Positions 17,413 through 26,476 of a stretch of 64,000 bases of DNA are shown here, in pieces. The translations under genes were made by a program, and so were the position numbers. This stretch comes from Georgenia sp. M64 (GTDB taxonomy: Bacteria; Actinomycetota; Actinomycetes; Actinomycetales; Actinomycetaceae). The stretch spans positions 3,630,599-3,694,598 of the forward strand of contig NZ_CP145809.1 in NCBI RefSeq assembly GCF_038049925.1, read 5' to 3'. The notes under the pieces were generated by a model. The model worked only from the letters and a program-made list of their open reading frames with translations, ran no database searches and had not been told where the DNA came from. The number at the start of each line of letters is the position of its first letter. Position 1 is the stretch's first letter.

Positions 17413-18521
17413 TGACGCTGCGCCCGGTGGGCACGAACGTCCACCTCCTCGTGCGGGTCGCCGAGCCGGACAACCTCACCGACGGCCGGGCGACGTCGAT
17501 CACGACGACCCTCCACCACGAGGTGCTCGAGGACGCCGCCGGGCTGCGTCTGGTCTTCGCCAACCGTCACAACCGACTCGGCCACGACGAGCCCGGCCCG
17601 GACCCCATCGAGGTCCGGGCCGGGCTCGCCCGTCCTGGGGGCCGATCCGTGCCGGTCCGGTTCGACGGTGGGGAGTCGGCGCTGCTGGCGCCGGGGGCGG
17701 TCGTCCTGTCCGACCCCGTGCGCGTCGTCGTCACCGCCGGTGAGGTGCTGACGTCGCGGACGACGGCGACCGTCCAGGCCGGTGGTCGCATCCCGCTCGG
17801 CCCAGAGCCGGACGTCCTTGCCGGCGAGCAGGTCGAGGCGTCCGGCCCCGGCGCGCCGCCCCGGCACGGATATGGGCCGTGGCAGGTCCTCGGCGAGGGT
17901 GCGGCGACGGCACCCGTTGTCGTCGTGGCCGGCGACTCCAACGCGGTCGGCTTCGGCGACGTCCGCGGCTCCGCCCGGCACCGCGGCTGGGTGCGGCGTG
18001 CCCTGGAGCCGTCCCGGATCCCCCACGTCAACCTCTCGGTCAGCGGCGCCACGGCGCTGGGCGCGTCCACACCCGACGGTCTCGCCGACCGGCTCACGTT
18101 GCTGCGCTGGACCGACCCGACCCTCGCCGTCGCCGCCCTGGGCACCAACGACCTGCAGGGCGGCGGACCGGACCTGCCCGAGATGCAGCGGCGCCTCACG
18201 GCGCTCTGGCGCCTCCTCAGCGGTGCCGGGCGCCCGGTGGTCGCCTGCACGCTGCCGCCGGTGACGCTGTCCTCGGACGGGTGGCGGACCACCGCGGGGC
18301 AGCGGCCCGACGCCGGGCTCGCGGTGCGCGAGCGGGTCAACGACTGGGTGCGCACCCTGCCGGAGCCCCTCACCGGGGTCGTCGACCTCGCGGCCGCTGT
18401 CGGCGCCGACGGACGATGGCTACCCGGCTGCACCGACGACGGGGTCCACCTCAGCGCCGCCGGGCACGCCGCAGCGGCCGCCGGCGCCGCGCGCGCTCTC
18501 TGGGACCTCGCCCTCCCGTAG
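17412..18521 (+). CDS. SGNH/GDSL-type esterase, probable carbohydrate deacetylase
   Basis: This 369-residue protein has a beta-rich N-terminal domain (about residues 1-155) that may bind carbohydrate. An SGNH hydrolase domain follows with block I VVVAGDSNAVGFGD (Ser176), a Gly in SVSGATALG, block III ALGTNDLQGG and block V DGVHLSAAGH. There is no signal peptide, so it acts inside the cell. Coupled to the mannoside ABC importer (TGATG overlap), it most likely removes acetyl groups from imported acetylated manno-oligosaccharides before the GH2 enzyme cuts them. The two-domain layout resembles CE2-like acetylesterases. The substrate is inference. Confidence 0.85.
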   Translation: MTLRPVGTNVHLLVRVAEPDNLTDGRATSITTTLHHEVLEDAAGLRLVFANRHNRLGHDEPGPDPIEVRAGLARPGGRSVPVRFDGGESALLAPGAVVLSDPVRVVVTAGEVLTSRTTATVQAGGRIPLGPEPDVLAGEQVEASGPGAPPRHGYGPWQVLGEGAATAPVVVVAGDSNAVGFGDVRGSARHRGWVRRALEPSRIPHVNLSVSGATALGASTPDGLADRLTLLRWTDPTLAVAALGTNDLQGGGPDLPEMQRRLTALWRLLSGAGRPVVACTLPPVTLSSDGWRTTAGQRPDAGLAVRERVNDWVRTLPEPLTGVVDLAAAVGADGRWLPGCTDDGVHLSAAGHAAAAAGAARALWDLALP

Positions 18522-18554
18522 CAGCGGTCTCCGGCGGTGCTGGGCCGAACAGAC

Positions 18555-18585
18555 CGCGACCCCCGGTTCGGGGCCGGGGGTCGCG
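18555..18585. terminator. Strong intergenic hairpin between convergent genes
   Basis: CGCGACCCCCGG (18555-18566) pairs perfectly with CCGGGGGTCGCG (18574-18585) around a 7-base loop. It lies between the esterase stop and the stop of the leftward GH5-like gene, so it probably ends transcription from both sides. Confidence 0.75.
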
Positions 18586-18629
18586 GGGTTCGGGCGGAAC
18601 CGGTCGCGGGGTTCGGGCGGGACCGAGCC

Positions 18630-21242
18630 TCAGCTTTCGATGCGCAGGATCACGCTGTGCCACTGCTCGAGCTCGAGATCGAGACCGCGGGCCAGGAGCG
18701 TCCCCGCGTTGCCCTCGTAGGCGACGCCGCCGTCCTCGGCGACGAGGCGGAAGCTGCCGTCGCGCCGCACCCTGGGGAAGATCCGGGTCCGCGCGGGGTT
18801 CTTGGCCGCGCGCCGGTAGACGACGAGGTGCTCAGGTCCCTCGATGAGCTGGAAGTCCGTCCCGGTCTTCTGGTCCACCGGCACACCCGCGCCGGTGAGG
18901 AAGCGCGCGAGGTCCTCGCGTGTGAGGGTGGCGACGTCGTCGAGCCACAGCACCGGGACACCGAGGTCCTCGCGGTCGAGGACCGAGCGGACGCGCTCGT
19001 CGAGGTTGCGGCGGTCGACGACCACGGCCTTGTAGGCGAACTCGGCGCTGAGGCCGTCCACCTGCTCCAAGCCGGTCGGGACCTGGGTGAGCATCGTGTC
19101 GATGATCTCGTCGTCGGTGAGCAGGTGGAACGTGGGGAGGTGGAGGTCGAGGGCCAGCCGTACGAACGGCACCACCGACCAGTTGTGGCCGTTGGAGACC
19201 GGCACCGCGGCCGGGTTCTGCACGAGGGCGACCGGCGCCGCACGCCAGTCCACCGGTCCGGCGGCGTACACGGGGGCATAGCGACGGTAGAGCCGGTCGA
19301 AGATCTCCTCGAACGGCACGAAGTCCTTGGCGTTGTGCCACAGCGCCCAGTGCAGCTGACCGACGGCGCCGGCCGCGTAGTACTGCGCGAGTCCGGCCTC
19401 GATCATGAGCTCGGCCGCCTCGACGTTGGTGAGGTCGGGGAGGAAGGAGTCCCACCCGTAGCTGCCGCCCTCGCCGTTGTACACCGGCGCCCGGGAGGTC
19501 GAGTACGGGGCGAAGAGCGAGGCGATCGCGTGGGAGAACACCTCGTCGACGTCGCGGGCGAGCCAGGGCGAGTGCCGGTCGGGGGCGTCCGGGCGCGGCT
19601 CGATGGGCGCGTTGGGCATGTAGTGGTGCGGCGCGTTGCCGTCGACGACGCCGGGCAGCTGCCAGGTCGGGGCAGCCGTCGAGACGTCGTGCCCGTACGC
19701 CGGCGCCATGGCGAAGGTCAGCCGGTCCGGATCGCCCGCCTTCACCGCGAGGGCGGCGCGCTCGGTGACGCGGCGCCAGTTGGCCTGGACGGACATGTAG
19801 GCGTCGTGGGGCTCGTTGTGCGGCACCTCGATGCCGAGCAGTCCCGGGCTGCCACGGAAGTGCGCGGCCAGCCACCGGTGCGCGTCCAGCAGCGCGTCGA
19901 GATGGGCGGGGTCGGACATGTTCAGGGTTCCGCGCTCGGTGAGCGAGGGCGCGAGGTAGGCGAAGGCGGTTCCGTCCTTGCCGGTACCGGCGTCCTGGGT
20001 GCGGCCCCCGCTCCAGTAGTCGTAGGGGTCGACCGGGAACCGGTGCCAGTCGAGGATGAGGCGGACGCCGTGACGCCCGGCCCGCTCGACGAAGTGGTCC
20101 AGCATGTCCATCCACTCGGGATTCATCCCGCGGGAGGTCATCTCGCCCGCCCAGGCGTCGTCGTCGGGGAAGACCCCCCGCGCGGGCTGGACCATGCCGA
20201 GGTTGAGCGGGACCCGCACAGCCCCGAGGCCCCAGTAGGCCATGAGCGCGATGTCTGCGTCGAGCCCGGTCCAGTCGGCCCGCCGTGGGAAGCCGAGCAT
20301 CATGAGGTCGTAGTTGAAGCCGGTGAAGCCCAGCGGGCGGTCACCCTCGAGCAGGCGCCCGTCGACGACGGTGGGCATGACCAGCTCGCGCGGGACCCGC
20401 ACCTCGATCGGGAAGCTCTGGACGACACCGAGGTGGTCGATCCCGATCTCCGCGGTGCCCGCCGCGACAGGCGTGAGGTACCCGTAGGGGTCGATCCGCA
20501 GGACGGCCGGGTCGGAGCTCGTCAGGGTGGAGTGCTGGGTGACGTCCATGGCGGACCCGCCGTCGTACTGCGCCCGGACGACGAGCGGGACGAGGTCGAC
20601 GTCGTCGGTGAGAACCACGGGCAGCCCGCTGGTCTCGAGCGACGCGGGGACCACGGGGCTGACGGTGTGCTCGACACGGACGTCGTCGAACCACACGGTG
20701 GCGGCCGTGCGGCCACCGAGGTGGTCCTTCCACACCTGCAGCTCCAGCCGGACGACGTCCTCCATCCCGGCGATGTTGTTGAAGTGGGTGACCTCGACGG
20801 GCGTCCAGGACCCCGGCGAGGCGGGGATGTTGACCTGGGTGTTGCGCAGGACGTTCGAGCCGCTCACGAGCCGGACCTGCACCCGGCTGGCTCCCTGGCT
20901 CATCACGGCGAAGGTGACCTTCGTGATGTCGAGGTGGTCCAGAGTCTTGCGCAGGGCGACATAGCGTCCGGCGGCGGAGAAGTCGGCGGTGAGCTTCCCG
21001 GACCGCTCCCCCACGGCAGACACGGTGGCGTCACGCTCGAAGGTGGCGGTGGCCGCTCCGTACTCGTTGCCGAGATGCACCGCCCACGGCTCGTGGCGGG
21101 ACTCGAAGTGCCCGACGACGTCGATCCACGTCGTCGGCGCAGCGGCGGCCGGCGCCGCCGTGGCGGAGGCGATCGCCGACGTCGCAACCACGACCCCCGC
21201 CCCCTTGAGCATCGTTCGCCTCGTCATGCCGGCGTTCTCCAT
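18630..21242 (-). CDS. Tat-exported GH5-like glycoside hydrolase with N-terminal accessory domains
   Basis: This 870-residue protein has a twin-arginine signal at its N-terminus (MTRRTMLKGAG, then a hydrophobic segment and AAAAP, cleavage near residue 35). Residues about 38-195 form a beta-sandwich like carbohydrate-binding modules (WTPVEVTHFNN, ATVWFDDVRVEH). Residues 200-285 look like a bacterial Ig-like domain. From about 290 a GH-A clan TIM barrel follows with LILDWHRFPVDPYDYW, acid/base Glu477 in VPHNEPHD and nucleophile Glu591 in VYNGEGGSYGW. The C-terminal 250 residues are of unknown type. A mannan- or xyloglucan-type target is likely from context. The start MENAG at 21242 has GGGAG five bases upstream. 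Two operators of different regulators lie in front of it. Confidence 0.8.
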   Translation of the reverse strand: MENAGMTRRTMLKGAGVVVATSAIASATAAPAAAAPTTWIDVVGHFESRHEPWAVHLGNEYGAATATFERDATVSAVGERSGKLTADFSAAGRYVALRKTLDHLDITKVTFAVMSQGASRVQVRLVSGSNVLRNTQVNIPASPGSWTPVEVTHFNNIAGMEDVVRLELQVWKDHLGGRTAATVWFDDVRVEHTVSPVVPASLETSGLPVVLTDDVDLVPLVVRAQYDGGSAMDVTQHSTLTSSDPAVLRIDPYGYLTPVAAGTAEIGIDHLGVVQSFPIEVRVPRELVMPTVVDGRLLEGDRPLGFTGFNYDLMMLGFPRRADWTGLDADIALMAYWGLGAVRVPLNLGMVQPARGVFPDDDAWAGEMTSRGMNPEWMDMLDHFVERAGRHGVRLILDWHRFPVDPYDYWSGGRTQDAGTGKDGTAFAYLAPSLTERGTLNMSDPAHLDALLDAHRWLAAHFRGSPGLLGIEVPHNEPHDAYMSVQANWRRVTERAALAVKAGDPDRLTFAMAPAYGHDVSTAAPTWQLPGVVDGNAPHHYMPNAPIEPRPDAPDRHSPWLARDVDEVFSHAIASLFAPYSTSRAPVYNGEGGSYGWDSFLPDLTNVEAAELMIEAGLAQYYAAGAVGQLHWALWHNAKDFVPFEEIFDRLYRRYAPVYAAGPVDWRAAPVALVQNPAAVPVSNGHNWSVVPFVRLALDLHLPTFHLLTDDEIIDTMLTQVPTGLEQVDGLSAEFAYKAVVVDRRNLDERVRSVLDREDLGVPVLWLDDVATLTREDLARFLTGAGVPVDQKTGTDFQLIEGPEHLVVYRRAAKNPARTRIFPRVRRDGSFRLVAEDGGVAYEGNAGTLLARGLDLELEQWHSVILRIES

Positions 21243-21323
21243 CGGTCTCCCTCTCCATCGAGTTCGGCCGTGTCGGAGAGCACGACCGGGCACGTCCGCG
21301 TCAGAGAAATGGCGCGCAGGAAT

Positions 21324-21339
21324 GTTCCTGATCTGGAAC
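21324..21339. promoter_or_regulatory. IclR-like box upstream of the GH5-like gene
   Basis: GTTCCTGATCTGGAAC is an inverted repeat that fits the GTTC(T/C)-N5-TGGAAC pattern of the boxes at 2819 and 4779. It lies 16 bases from the LacI box at 21356. This suggests control of the exported glycosidase by both regulators. Confidence 0.5.
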
Positions 21340-21355
21340 AGACCGACCATTCTCC

Positions 21356-21367
21356 TAAAGCGGTTTA
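21356..21367. promoter_or_regulatory. LacI-type operator, mannoside set, copy 3
   Basis: TAAAGCGGTTTA is identical to the box at 13002 and is followed by an additional half-site, CAGTTTAGG, at 21371. It stands about 115 bases upstream of the leftward GH5-like gene. Confidence 0.68.
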
Positions 21368-21513
21368 GCGCAGTTTAGGGAGATGATTGCGCGGGGGTCA
21401 ACACCTTCCGTCCCGGCGGGCCGACGCTCCTCCTCCGCGGCGGTCCGGTGCTCCACTTCGGGCGTCTCGGTACCGGGCGGTGAGCGCCGGTCGGTCATCG
21501 CTGGGCAGGACGA

Positions 21514-21548
21514 AGCGGCGGGGTGGACGCCTCGCCCACCCCGCCGCT
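21514..21548. terminator. Orphan bidirectional hairpin
   Basis: AGCGGCGGGGTGG (21514-21526) pairs perfectly with CCACCCCGCCGCT (21536-21548) around nine bases. No intact gene ends next to it, so it may be the terminator of a gene lost from this interval. Confidence 0.55.
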
Positions 21549-21771
21549 CCGTTCTCCTGCGCGCCGGCCGCTGTGTCGGCTTCCCCGATCCGCCGGCGTG
21601 AGCCCTACCCGCGGGAGGACCGGGGATCGCGCTCGCGCGGCGCCCGGCCCTTGTCCTAGCCCGCCAGCTGGACCGTGCAGGTCCGCTCCTGGGCGCCGTC
21701 CCGCTGGTCACGGTCACCGTGGCCGTGGGGTCCGACCGCGTCGGCTGGGTCACGACGACCTCGGCGTAGGG

Positions 21772-22467
21772 GTCGGCACCCAGGGTCTGGTCCGGGGAGC
21801 CTTCACCCGGCTGGGCGAGCTCGCCGTCGACGCCGTGATCGTGGTCATGGAGGTCCACCTCCTCGACGCCGTCCGGATCACGCTGCCGCCGGACGCGAAC
21901 GTCGTGGTGGTCGACTCCGACGCGGACGAGCAGTACACGGTCGTCGACACCGACCAGGCGGACGGCTCGCGTCAGGCGGTCGAGCACCTGCTCGGGCTGG
22001 GGCACGAGACGGTCTGGCACGTGGCCGGGCCGGACGGTTCCTTCGCCGCCCAGCGCCGGGCGGCTGCGTGGGCCGAGACCCTGCGGTCGCACGGCCGGCC
22101 GGTGCCCCGCATGTTGCACGGCGACTGGTCGTCCGCGTCCGGCTACCAGGCCGGCCTCGCCCTGCCGGACGAGTGCACGGCCGTGTTCGCGGCGAACGAC
22201 CAGATGGCCCTGGGCATCCTCCGCGCGCTGCGCGAACGGAGGATTGCGGCGCGGCAGCACGTGAGCGTGGTCGGGTTCGACGACGTCCCGGGGGCTGCGT
22301 CCTACTGCCCGCCGCTGACGACGATCCACCAGGACTTCGCCCAGGTCGGCCGGCGCTGCGTGGACAAGGCGCTGCGCCAGATCGAGGGACACGGGCCCGA
22401 GGCGGGCCGGACCCTCGTCCCGACGTCGCTGGTGGTCCGGGACTCCACGGCGCCGCCCGCCGGGTGA
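21772..22467 (+). pseudogene. Decayed LacI-family regulator (effector domain only)
   Basis: A continuous frame of 232 codons encodes the C-terminal two thirds of a LacI regulator. It starts in the first PBP subdomain (LVRGAFTRLGELAVDAVIVV), runs through VVVVDSDADEQYTVVDTDQ, HVAGPDGSFAAQRR, VFAANDQMALGILRALRE and VSVVGFDDVPGAASYCPPLTTI, and ends LVVRDSTAPPAG. The helix-turn-helix and hinge are missing, and the DNA upstream carries only fragments in other frames with stops. It therefore cannot bind DNA as encoded. It may be a remnant of a third local sugar regulator. An alternative start giving an intact effector-only protein cannot be excluded. Confidence 0.7.
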
Positions 22468-22501
22468 CGGAACCCACGGCGCCACCTGCCCGGTGACGAA
22501 A

Positions 22502-22536
22502 GACCGGCCCTCCCCCGGTGCGGGGAAGGGCCGGTC
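22502..22536. terminator. Terminator hairpin next to the LPxTG gene
   Basis: GACCGGCCCT...CCCC pairs with GGGG...AGGGCCGGTC across 22502-22536 with a small loop, starting 18 bases after the leftward LPxTG gene stop. It is preceded by an A-rich run on the plus strand (GACGAAAGA), giving a short U-run for leftward transcripts. It serves convergent genes. Confidence 0.8.
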
Positions 22537-22553
22537 TCGGCCGTGCGCGGTGG

Positions 22554-23792
22554 TCAGACGCGGGCGCTGCGGCGGATCATCGCAGCACCCAGGGCCACGG
22601 CGGCGAGGGCCGCGATGGCGAGGGGGCCCGTGGTGCCGCCGGTGTTGGGCAGCGTCTTCACGGTCACGGTCCTGGCGGCGACGGCGGACTCGGTCACGAC
22701 GGGCGTGGTGACCGGGGCTCGGCCGACGAGTCCGTCGAGCGAGCGGGAGGCGGGCTCATCCATGCGGCCCTCCTCGACGTCGGACGTGCCGGTGTCGACC
22801 GGCGTCGAGGGTGTCGTCGGGTCGGGCGTCTCGTCGACCGGGGTCGTCGGGTCGGGCGTCTCGTCGACCGGCGTCTCGGGGTCCGGCGTCTGGTCGTCCG
22901 GCGAGGTGCCGCCGTCCGGGATGTCGACCGGGGGCTCGGCCGGCGGCTCCTCCTCGACGGGCGGCTCCCCGTCGGCGACGGCGCAGCCGGCGGCGAGGAT
23001 GTCCTGGTCACCGAAGGGGCCGTAGGTCTCACCGAGGTAGGTGAAGACCGGGACGATGTCGTCGCCACCGAGGTGCCCGTTGTAGGCGGCGGCAGCGTCG
23101 ACCGTGATCGTCACGTAGGGGTTCTGCTCCGAGGCGGTGGCCTGGCAGATCGTGACCTTGGGGTCTGCCGGCTCGACGGCGGGGGGCTCCGGCGTCTGCT
23201 CGTCGGGCAGTGCGCCTCCGTCGCCGGGCTCCTCGACCGGGGGCACCTCAGCCGGCGGCTCCTCGGCCGGGGGCTCCTCGGCGGGCGGCTCCTCAGCCGG
23301 GGGCTCCTCGGCGGGCGGCTCCTCAGCCGGCGGCTCCTCGGCCGGGGGCTCCTCAGCCGGCGGCTCCTCGGCCGGGGGCACCTCAGCGGGCGGCTCCTCG
23401 GCCGGAGGCTCCTCAGCAGGCGGCTCCTCGGCCGGAGGCTCCTCAGCAGGCGGCTCCTCAACCGGGGGCTCCTCGGCCGGCGGCTCCTCGACGGCAACCG
23501 CGCAGCCGGCGGCCAGGATGCTCTGGTCGCCGAAGGGGCCGTAGGTCTGGCCGAGGTACGTGAAGACGGGCACGACGTCGCCGCTGCCGAGGTGACCGTT
23601 GTAGGCCGACGCAGCGTCGACCGTGATCATGACGTAAGGGTTCTTCGCCGAGGCGGTTGCCTGGCACAGCGTGACCCTGGGGTCCGGGACCTCATCCTGT
23701 CCGCGACCGTTGTTGGCGTAGGCAGGGACGGAAAGAGCTCCGGCGATCAGGATCGCCGTCGCAACCGAGGCGCCCCTCAAGGTGTTCTTCAC
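22554..23792 (-). CDS. LPxTG cell-wall-anchored protein with a duplicated domain and Glu/Pro linker
   Basis: This 412-residue surface protein starts at GTG 23792, with GGGGAGA eight bases upstream, and carries a Sec signal ([22 protein letters not shown]). Two near-identical domains of about 58 residues follow ([20 protein letters not shown]... and [20 protein letters not shown]...), each with two cysteines that could form a disulfide. They are joined by a long EEPPA repeat (about 23247-23490) and followed by a Thr/Pro/Asp stalk. The sorting signal is LPNTGG, a hydrophobic segment and RRSARV. The domain resembles the VTICHAT-type domains of other Micrococcales surface proteins. Function is unknown. 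No class-C sortase gene is adjacent, so the housekeeping sortase is presumably used. Confidence 0.88.
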   Translation of the reverse strand: MKNTLRGASVATAILIAGALSVPAYANNGRGQDEVPDPRVTLCQATASAKNPYVMITVDAASAYNGHLGSGDVVPVFTYLGQTYGPFGDQSILAAGCAVAVEEPPAEEPPVEEPPAEEPPAEEPPAEEPPAEEPPAEVPPAEEPPAEEPPAEEPPAEEPPAEEPPAEEPPAEEPPAEEPPAEVPPVEEPGDGGALPDEQTPEPPAVEPADPKVTICQATASEQNPYVTITVDAAAAYNGHLGGDDIVPVFTYLGETYGPFGDQDILAAGCAVADGEPPVEEEPPAEPPVDIPDGGTSPDDQTPDPETPVDETPDPTTPVDETPDPTTPSTPVDTGTSDVEEGRMDEPASRSLDGLVGRAPVTTPVVTESAVAARTVTVKTLPNTGGTTGPLAIAALAAVALGAAMIRRSARV

Positions 23793-24152
23793 AGCTTCTG
23801 TCTCCCCAATTCTTGTCCCCCACAAATGACGCAAGAAGGGCCACTGATTCTTGCTGAGCGGCTGTCACTTCCCACGTCAATGACGTTATGGGGCAAGGCG
23901 CTGCATCGCGCAGCGAGGGGGTCCGGATTACCTGAAGATTCCCTCAGTGCGCGGACGTCACATTTGGGAAAAATTGAGGAAACGGGCAATGGAGCGCCGG
24001 TAGCGGCTCAATGGCGGGAATTCCCACCTCAAGATTGGCTCAAGATGGACCGGCGTCAGCGTCCACGATCTCGGACTCAGCCAGGGCGTCCGGGTGGCCG
24101 GCTGTCAGCTCGCCGCTGGGACGTCCTTTTGACCTGCAACGAGACGTCCAGC
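23793..24152. other. Gene-free 360-base interval of lower G+C
   Basis: This stretch is visibly less G+C-rich than its surroundings (for example CACATTTGGGAAAAATTGAGG near 23958) and has no convincing reading frame. It separates two leftward genes and probably carries the promoter of the LPxTG gene. No clear operator or riboswitch was recognised. Confidence 0.4.
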
Positions 24153-24560
24153 TCACTCCTCGCCGGAGAAGCGCTCCCAGGCGGACTGCCTCGTCATGCC
24201 GAGGGCCGCACCGATCCGCGCCCACGTGACGCCGTGGTCACGCAGCCTGCCCACACACTCGCGCAGCCCGGAGGCGACCTGGTCCGAGGCCGCGACGATG
24301 CGGGGCAGGTACTCGAGCAGCTGCTCGTCGGTCATGTCGTCCCAGACGGCCAGCCGGGTGTCGGGCACCTCGACGCCCGCGCCGTCGACCTCCTCCCTGC
24401 CGGTGGCTGCCGCGTCGGCCGCGAGGATGTCCCGGCAGAGGTCCACACAGATGTTGCAGATGTAGACGCCGGGCCCCGCGATCACCTTGGCGACCTCGTG
24501 CGCCGCCTTGCCGCAGAACGAGCAGCGCATCGATACCGCGACTTCCTCCGAACGCGCCAT
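24153..24560 (-). CDS. ClpX-type C4 zinc-finger protein with C-terminal helix-turn-helix
   Basis: This 135-residue protein has a ClpX-like zinc finger formed by Cys13, Cys16, Cys35 and Cys38 ([31 protein letters not shown] in outline). An acidic linker follows, and then a C-terminal helical segment [21 protein letters not shown] that looks like a helix-turn-helix. The start has GAGGGGA six bases upstream. It lacks any AAA+ domain and is therefore not ClpX. Such small fusions are common in actinobacteria and are probably regulators or adaptor proteins, but the function is not known. Confidence 0.82.
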   Translation of the reverse strand: MARSEEVAVSMRCSFCGKAAHEVAKVIAGPGVYICNICVDLCRDILAADAAATGREEVDGAGVEVPDTRLAVWDDMTDEQLLEYLPRIVAASDQVASGLRECVGRLRDHGVTWARIGAALGMTRQSAWERFSGEE

Positions 24561-24612
24561 CAGTGATCCCCTCAGCCGTCAGGGACCTCCTGACGTGTCA
24601 GGTTCGACCTTA

Positions 24613-25002
<390 letters not shown>

Positions 25003-25055
25003 CGGGGTCCACTGATGGCTGCCCGTCGCCGGGCCCCCGCTCTACGCTCAGGTCC

Positions 25056-25670
25056 ATGGGCCGCATCGTGTTCGACACCGCCACGAGCATCAACGGCTGG
25101 ATCGCCGACGAGGACAACTCGCTCGCCTGGTTGTTCGCCGTCGAGAACGGCGAGACGCCCGACGACGAGCTGTTCCCCTCCGGCGCCGCGGTGCTCGTCG
25201 AGGGCTCGACGACGTACGAGTGGATCCTCGCCGAGCAGGACATCCTCGCCCACCCCGAGAAGTGGCGGGAGTTCCACGGCGAGAAGCCGACTTTCGTCTT
25301 CACCACCCGCGACCTGCCGGTGCCGGACGGCGCGGACGTGCGCTTCGTCTCCGGTGCGGTGGCGGACGTGCTCCCGGAGATCCGCCGTGCCGCCGGCGAC
25401 GGCGACATCTGGGTGGTGGGCGGGGGCGACCTCGCCGGTCAGTTCCTCGACGCCGGTGCGCTCGACGAGATCGCGCTGTCCGTGGCGCCGGTCGCGCTGA
25501 CGGGCGGGGCCCCGCTCCTCCCCCGTCGGGTGGAGTCGGACCGGCTCCGGCTGGTCTCGGCGACCGCCGTCGGACAGTTCGCCCGCCTGGTCTACGCGGT
25601 GAGAGCTGCCGGCTCCGAGGCGATCGGCGAGCGCGACGGTGGCGCCGGTCCGGCTGGGCAGGCTCCGTAG
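25056..25670 (+). CDS. Dihydrofolate-reductase-like (RibD C-terminal) family protein
   Basis: This 204-residue protein of the RibD_C / DHFR-like fold starts RIVFDTATSINGWIADEDNS and contains VLVEGSTTYEWIL and IWVVGGGDLAGQFLDAGALDEIALSVAPV, the NADPH-binding signature. It lacks the riboflavin deaminase domain and is one of the many small standalone reductases of actinobacteria whose substrate is not known. ATG 25056 is chosen because homology starts there; the upstream in-frame extension runs into the palindromic repeat. Confidence 0.85.
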   Translation: MGRIVFDTATSINGWIADEDNSLAWLFAVENGETPDDELFPSGAAVLVEGSTTYEWILAEQDILAHPEKWREFHGEKPTFVFTTRDLPVPDGADVRFVSGAVADVLPEIRRAAGDGDIWVVGGGDLAGQFLDAGALDEIALSVAPVALTGGAPLLPRRVESDRLRLVSATAVGQFARLVYAVRAAGSEAIGERDGGAGPAGQAP

Positions 25671-25704
25671 CGCCGGCCACGACCACGGGTGGCAGGATCC
25701 CTGC

Positions 25705-26475
25705 ATGGAACGACCCGTGCGCATCGCCGTCCAGCTCCAGCCGCAGCACGCGGACTACCCGCAGATCCGGGACGCCGTCGCGCGTGCCGAGGACGCGGGC
25801 GTCGACGTCGTCTTCAACTGGGACCACTTCTTCCCGCTCGACGGCGACCCGGACGGCAAGCACTTCGAGTGCTGGACCATGCTCGGCGCGTGGGCCGAGG
25901 CCACGAGCCGGGTCGAGATCGGCGCGCTCGTCACGTGCAACAGCTACCGCAACCCCGAGCTCCTGGCCGACATGGCGCGCACGGTCGACCACATCAGCGG
26001 CGGCCGCCTCATCCTCGGTATCGGCGCGGGATGGTTCGAGCGGGACTACCGCGAGTACGGCTACGACTTCGGCACGCCCGGCACCCGTCTCGCCGACCTG
26101 CGGCAGGCTCTGCCGAGGATCCGGTCGCGCTGGGAGCGGCTCAACCCTGCGCCCACGCGGGAGATCCCGGTGCTCGTCGGCGGTGGCGGGGAGCGCAAGA
26201 CGCTGCGCTACACCGCGGAGCACGCCGACATCTGGCACGCCTTCGGCTCCCTCGAGACGATCCGGCACAAGAGCGCGGTGCTCGACCGGCACTGCGCCGA
26301 CGTCGGGCGCGACCCGGCCCGGATCGAACGGTCCACCGCGGTGCGCCGTCGTCCCGAGGACGTGGCCGGGGGCCTCCTCGATGCCGGCGTCACCCTGTTC
26401 ACCATCGGCAGCAGCGGACCTGACTACGACCTCGACCTCGTGCGCCGGTGGGTGGCGTGGCGGGACGCTCGCTGA
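25705..26475 (+). CDS. LLM-class (luciferase-like) F420- or flavin-dependent oxidoreductase
   Basis: This 256-residue TIM-barrel oxidoreductase starts RIAVQLQPQHADYPQIRDAV. Family signatures are VVFNWDHFFPLDGDPDG, VEIGALVTCNSYRNPELLADMARTVDH, RLILGIGAGWFERDYREYGYDF and IPVLVGGGGERKTLRYTAEHADIW. Mycobacterial relatives of this type use coenzyme F420. ATG 25705 has AGGA eight bases upstream; an in-frame ATG at 25639 would overlap the previous gene. It is 34 bases downstream of the DHFR-like gene and may share its transcript. Substrate unknown. Confidence 0.88.
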   Translation: MERPVRIAVQLQPQHADYPQIRDAVARAEDAGVDVVFNWDHFFPLDGDPDGKHFECWTMLGAWAEATSRVEIGALVTCNSYRNPELLADMARTVDHISGGRLILGIGAGWFERDYREYGYDFGTPGTRLADLRQALPRIRSRWERLNPAPTREIPVLVGGGGERKTLRYTAEHADIWHAFGSLETIRHKSAVLDRHCADVGRDPARIERSTAVRRRPEDVAGGLLDAGVTLFTIGSSGPDYDLDLVRRWVAWRDAR

Positions 26476-26476
26476 G

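Larger units (their letters stand above)
21243..21771. other. Intergenic region with operators, an orphan terminator and gene remnants
   Basis: The first 125 bases hold the promoter region of the leftward GH5-like gene with two regulator boxes. The middle has a strong hairpin at 21514-21548. From about 21660 rightwards, LacI-like coding potential appears in broken frames (for example DRVGWVTTTSA followed by a stop near 21770). No intact gene is visible. Confidence 0.6.
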
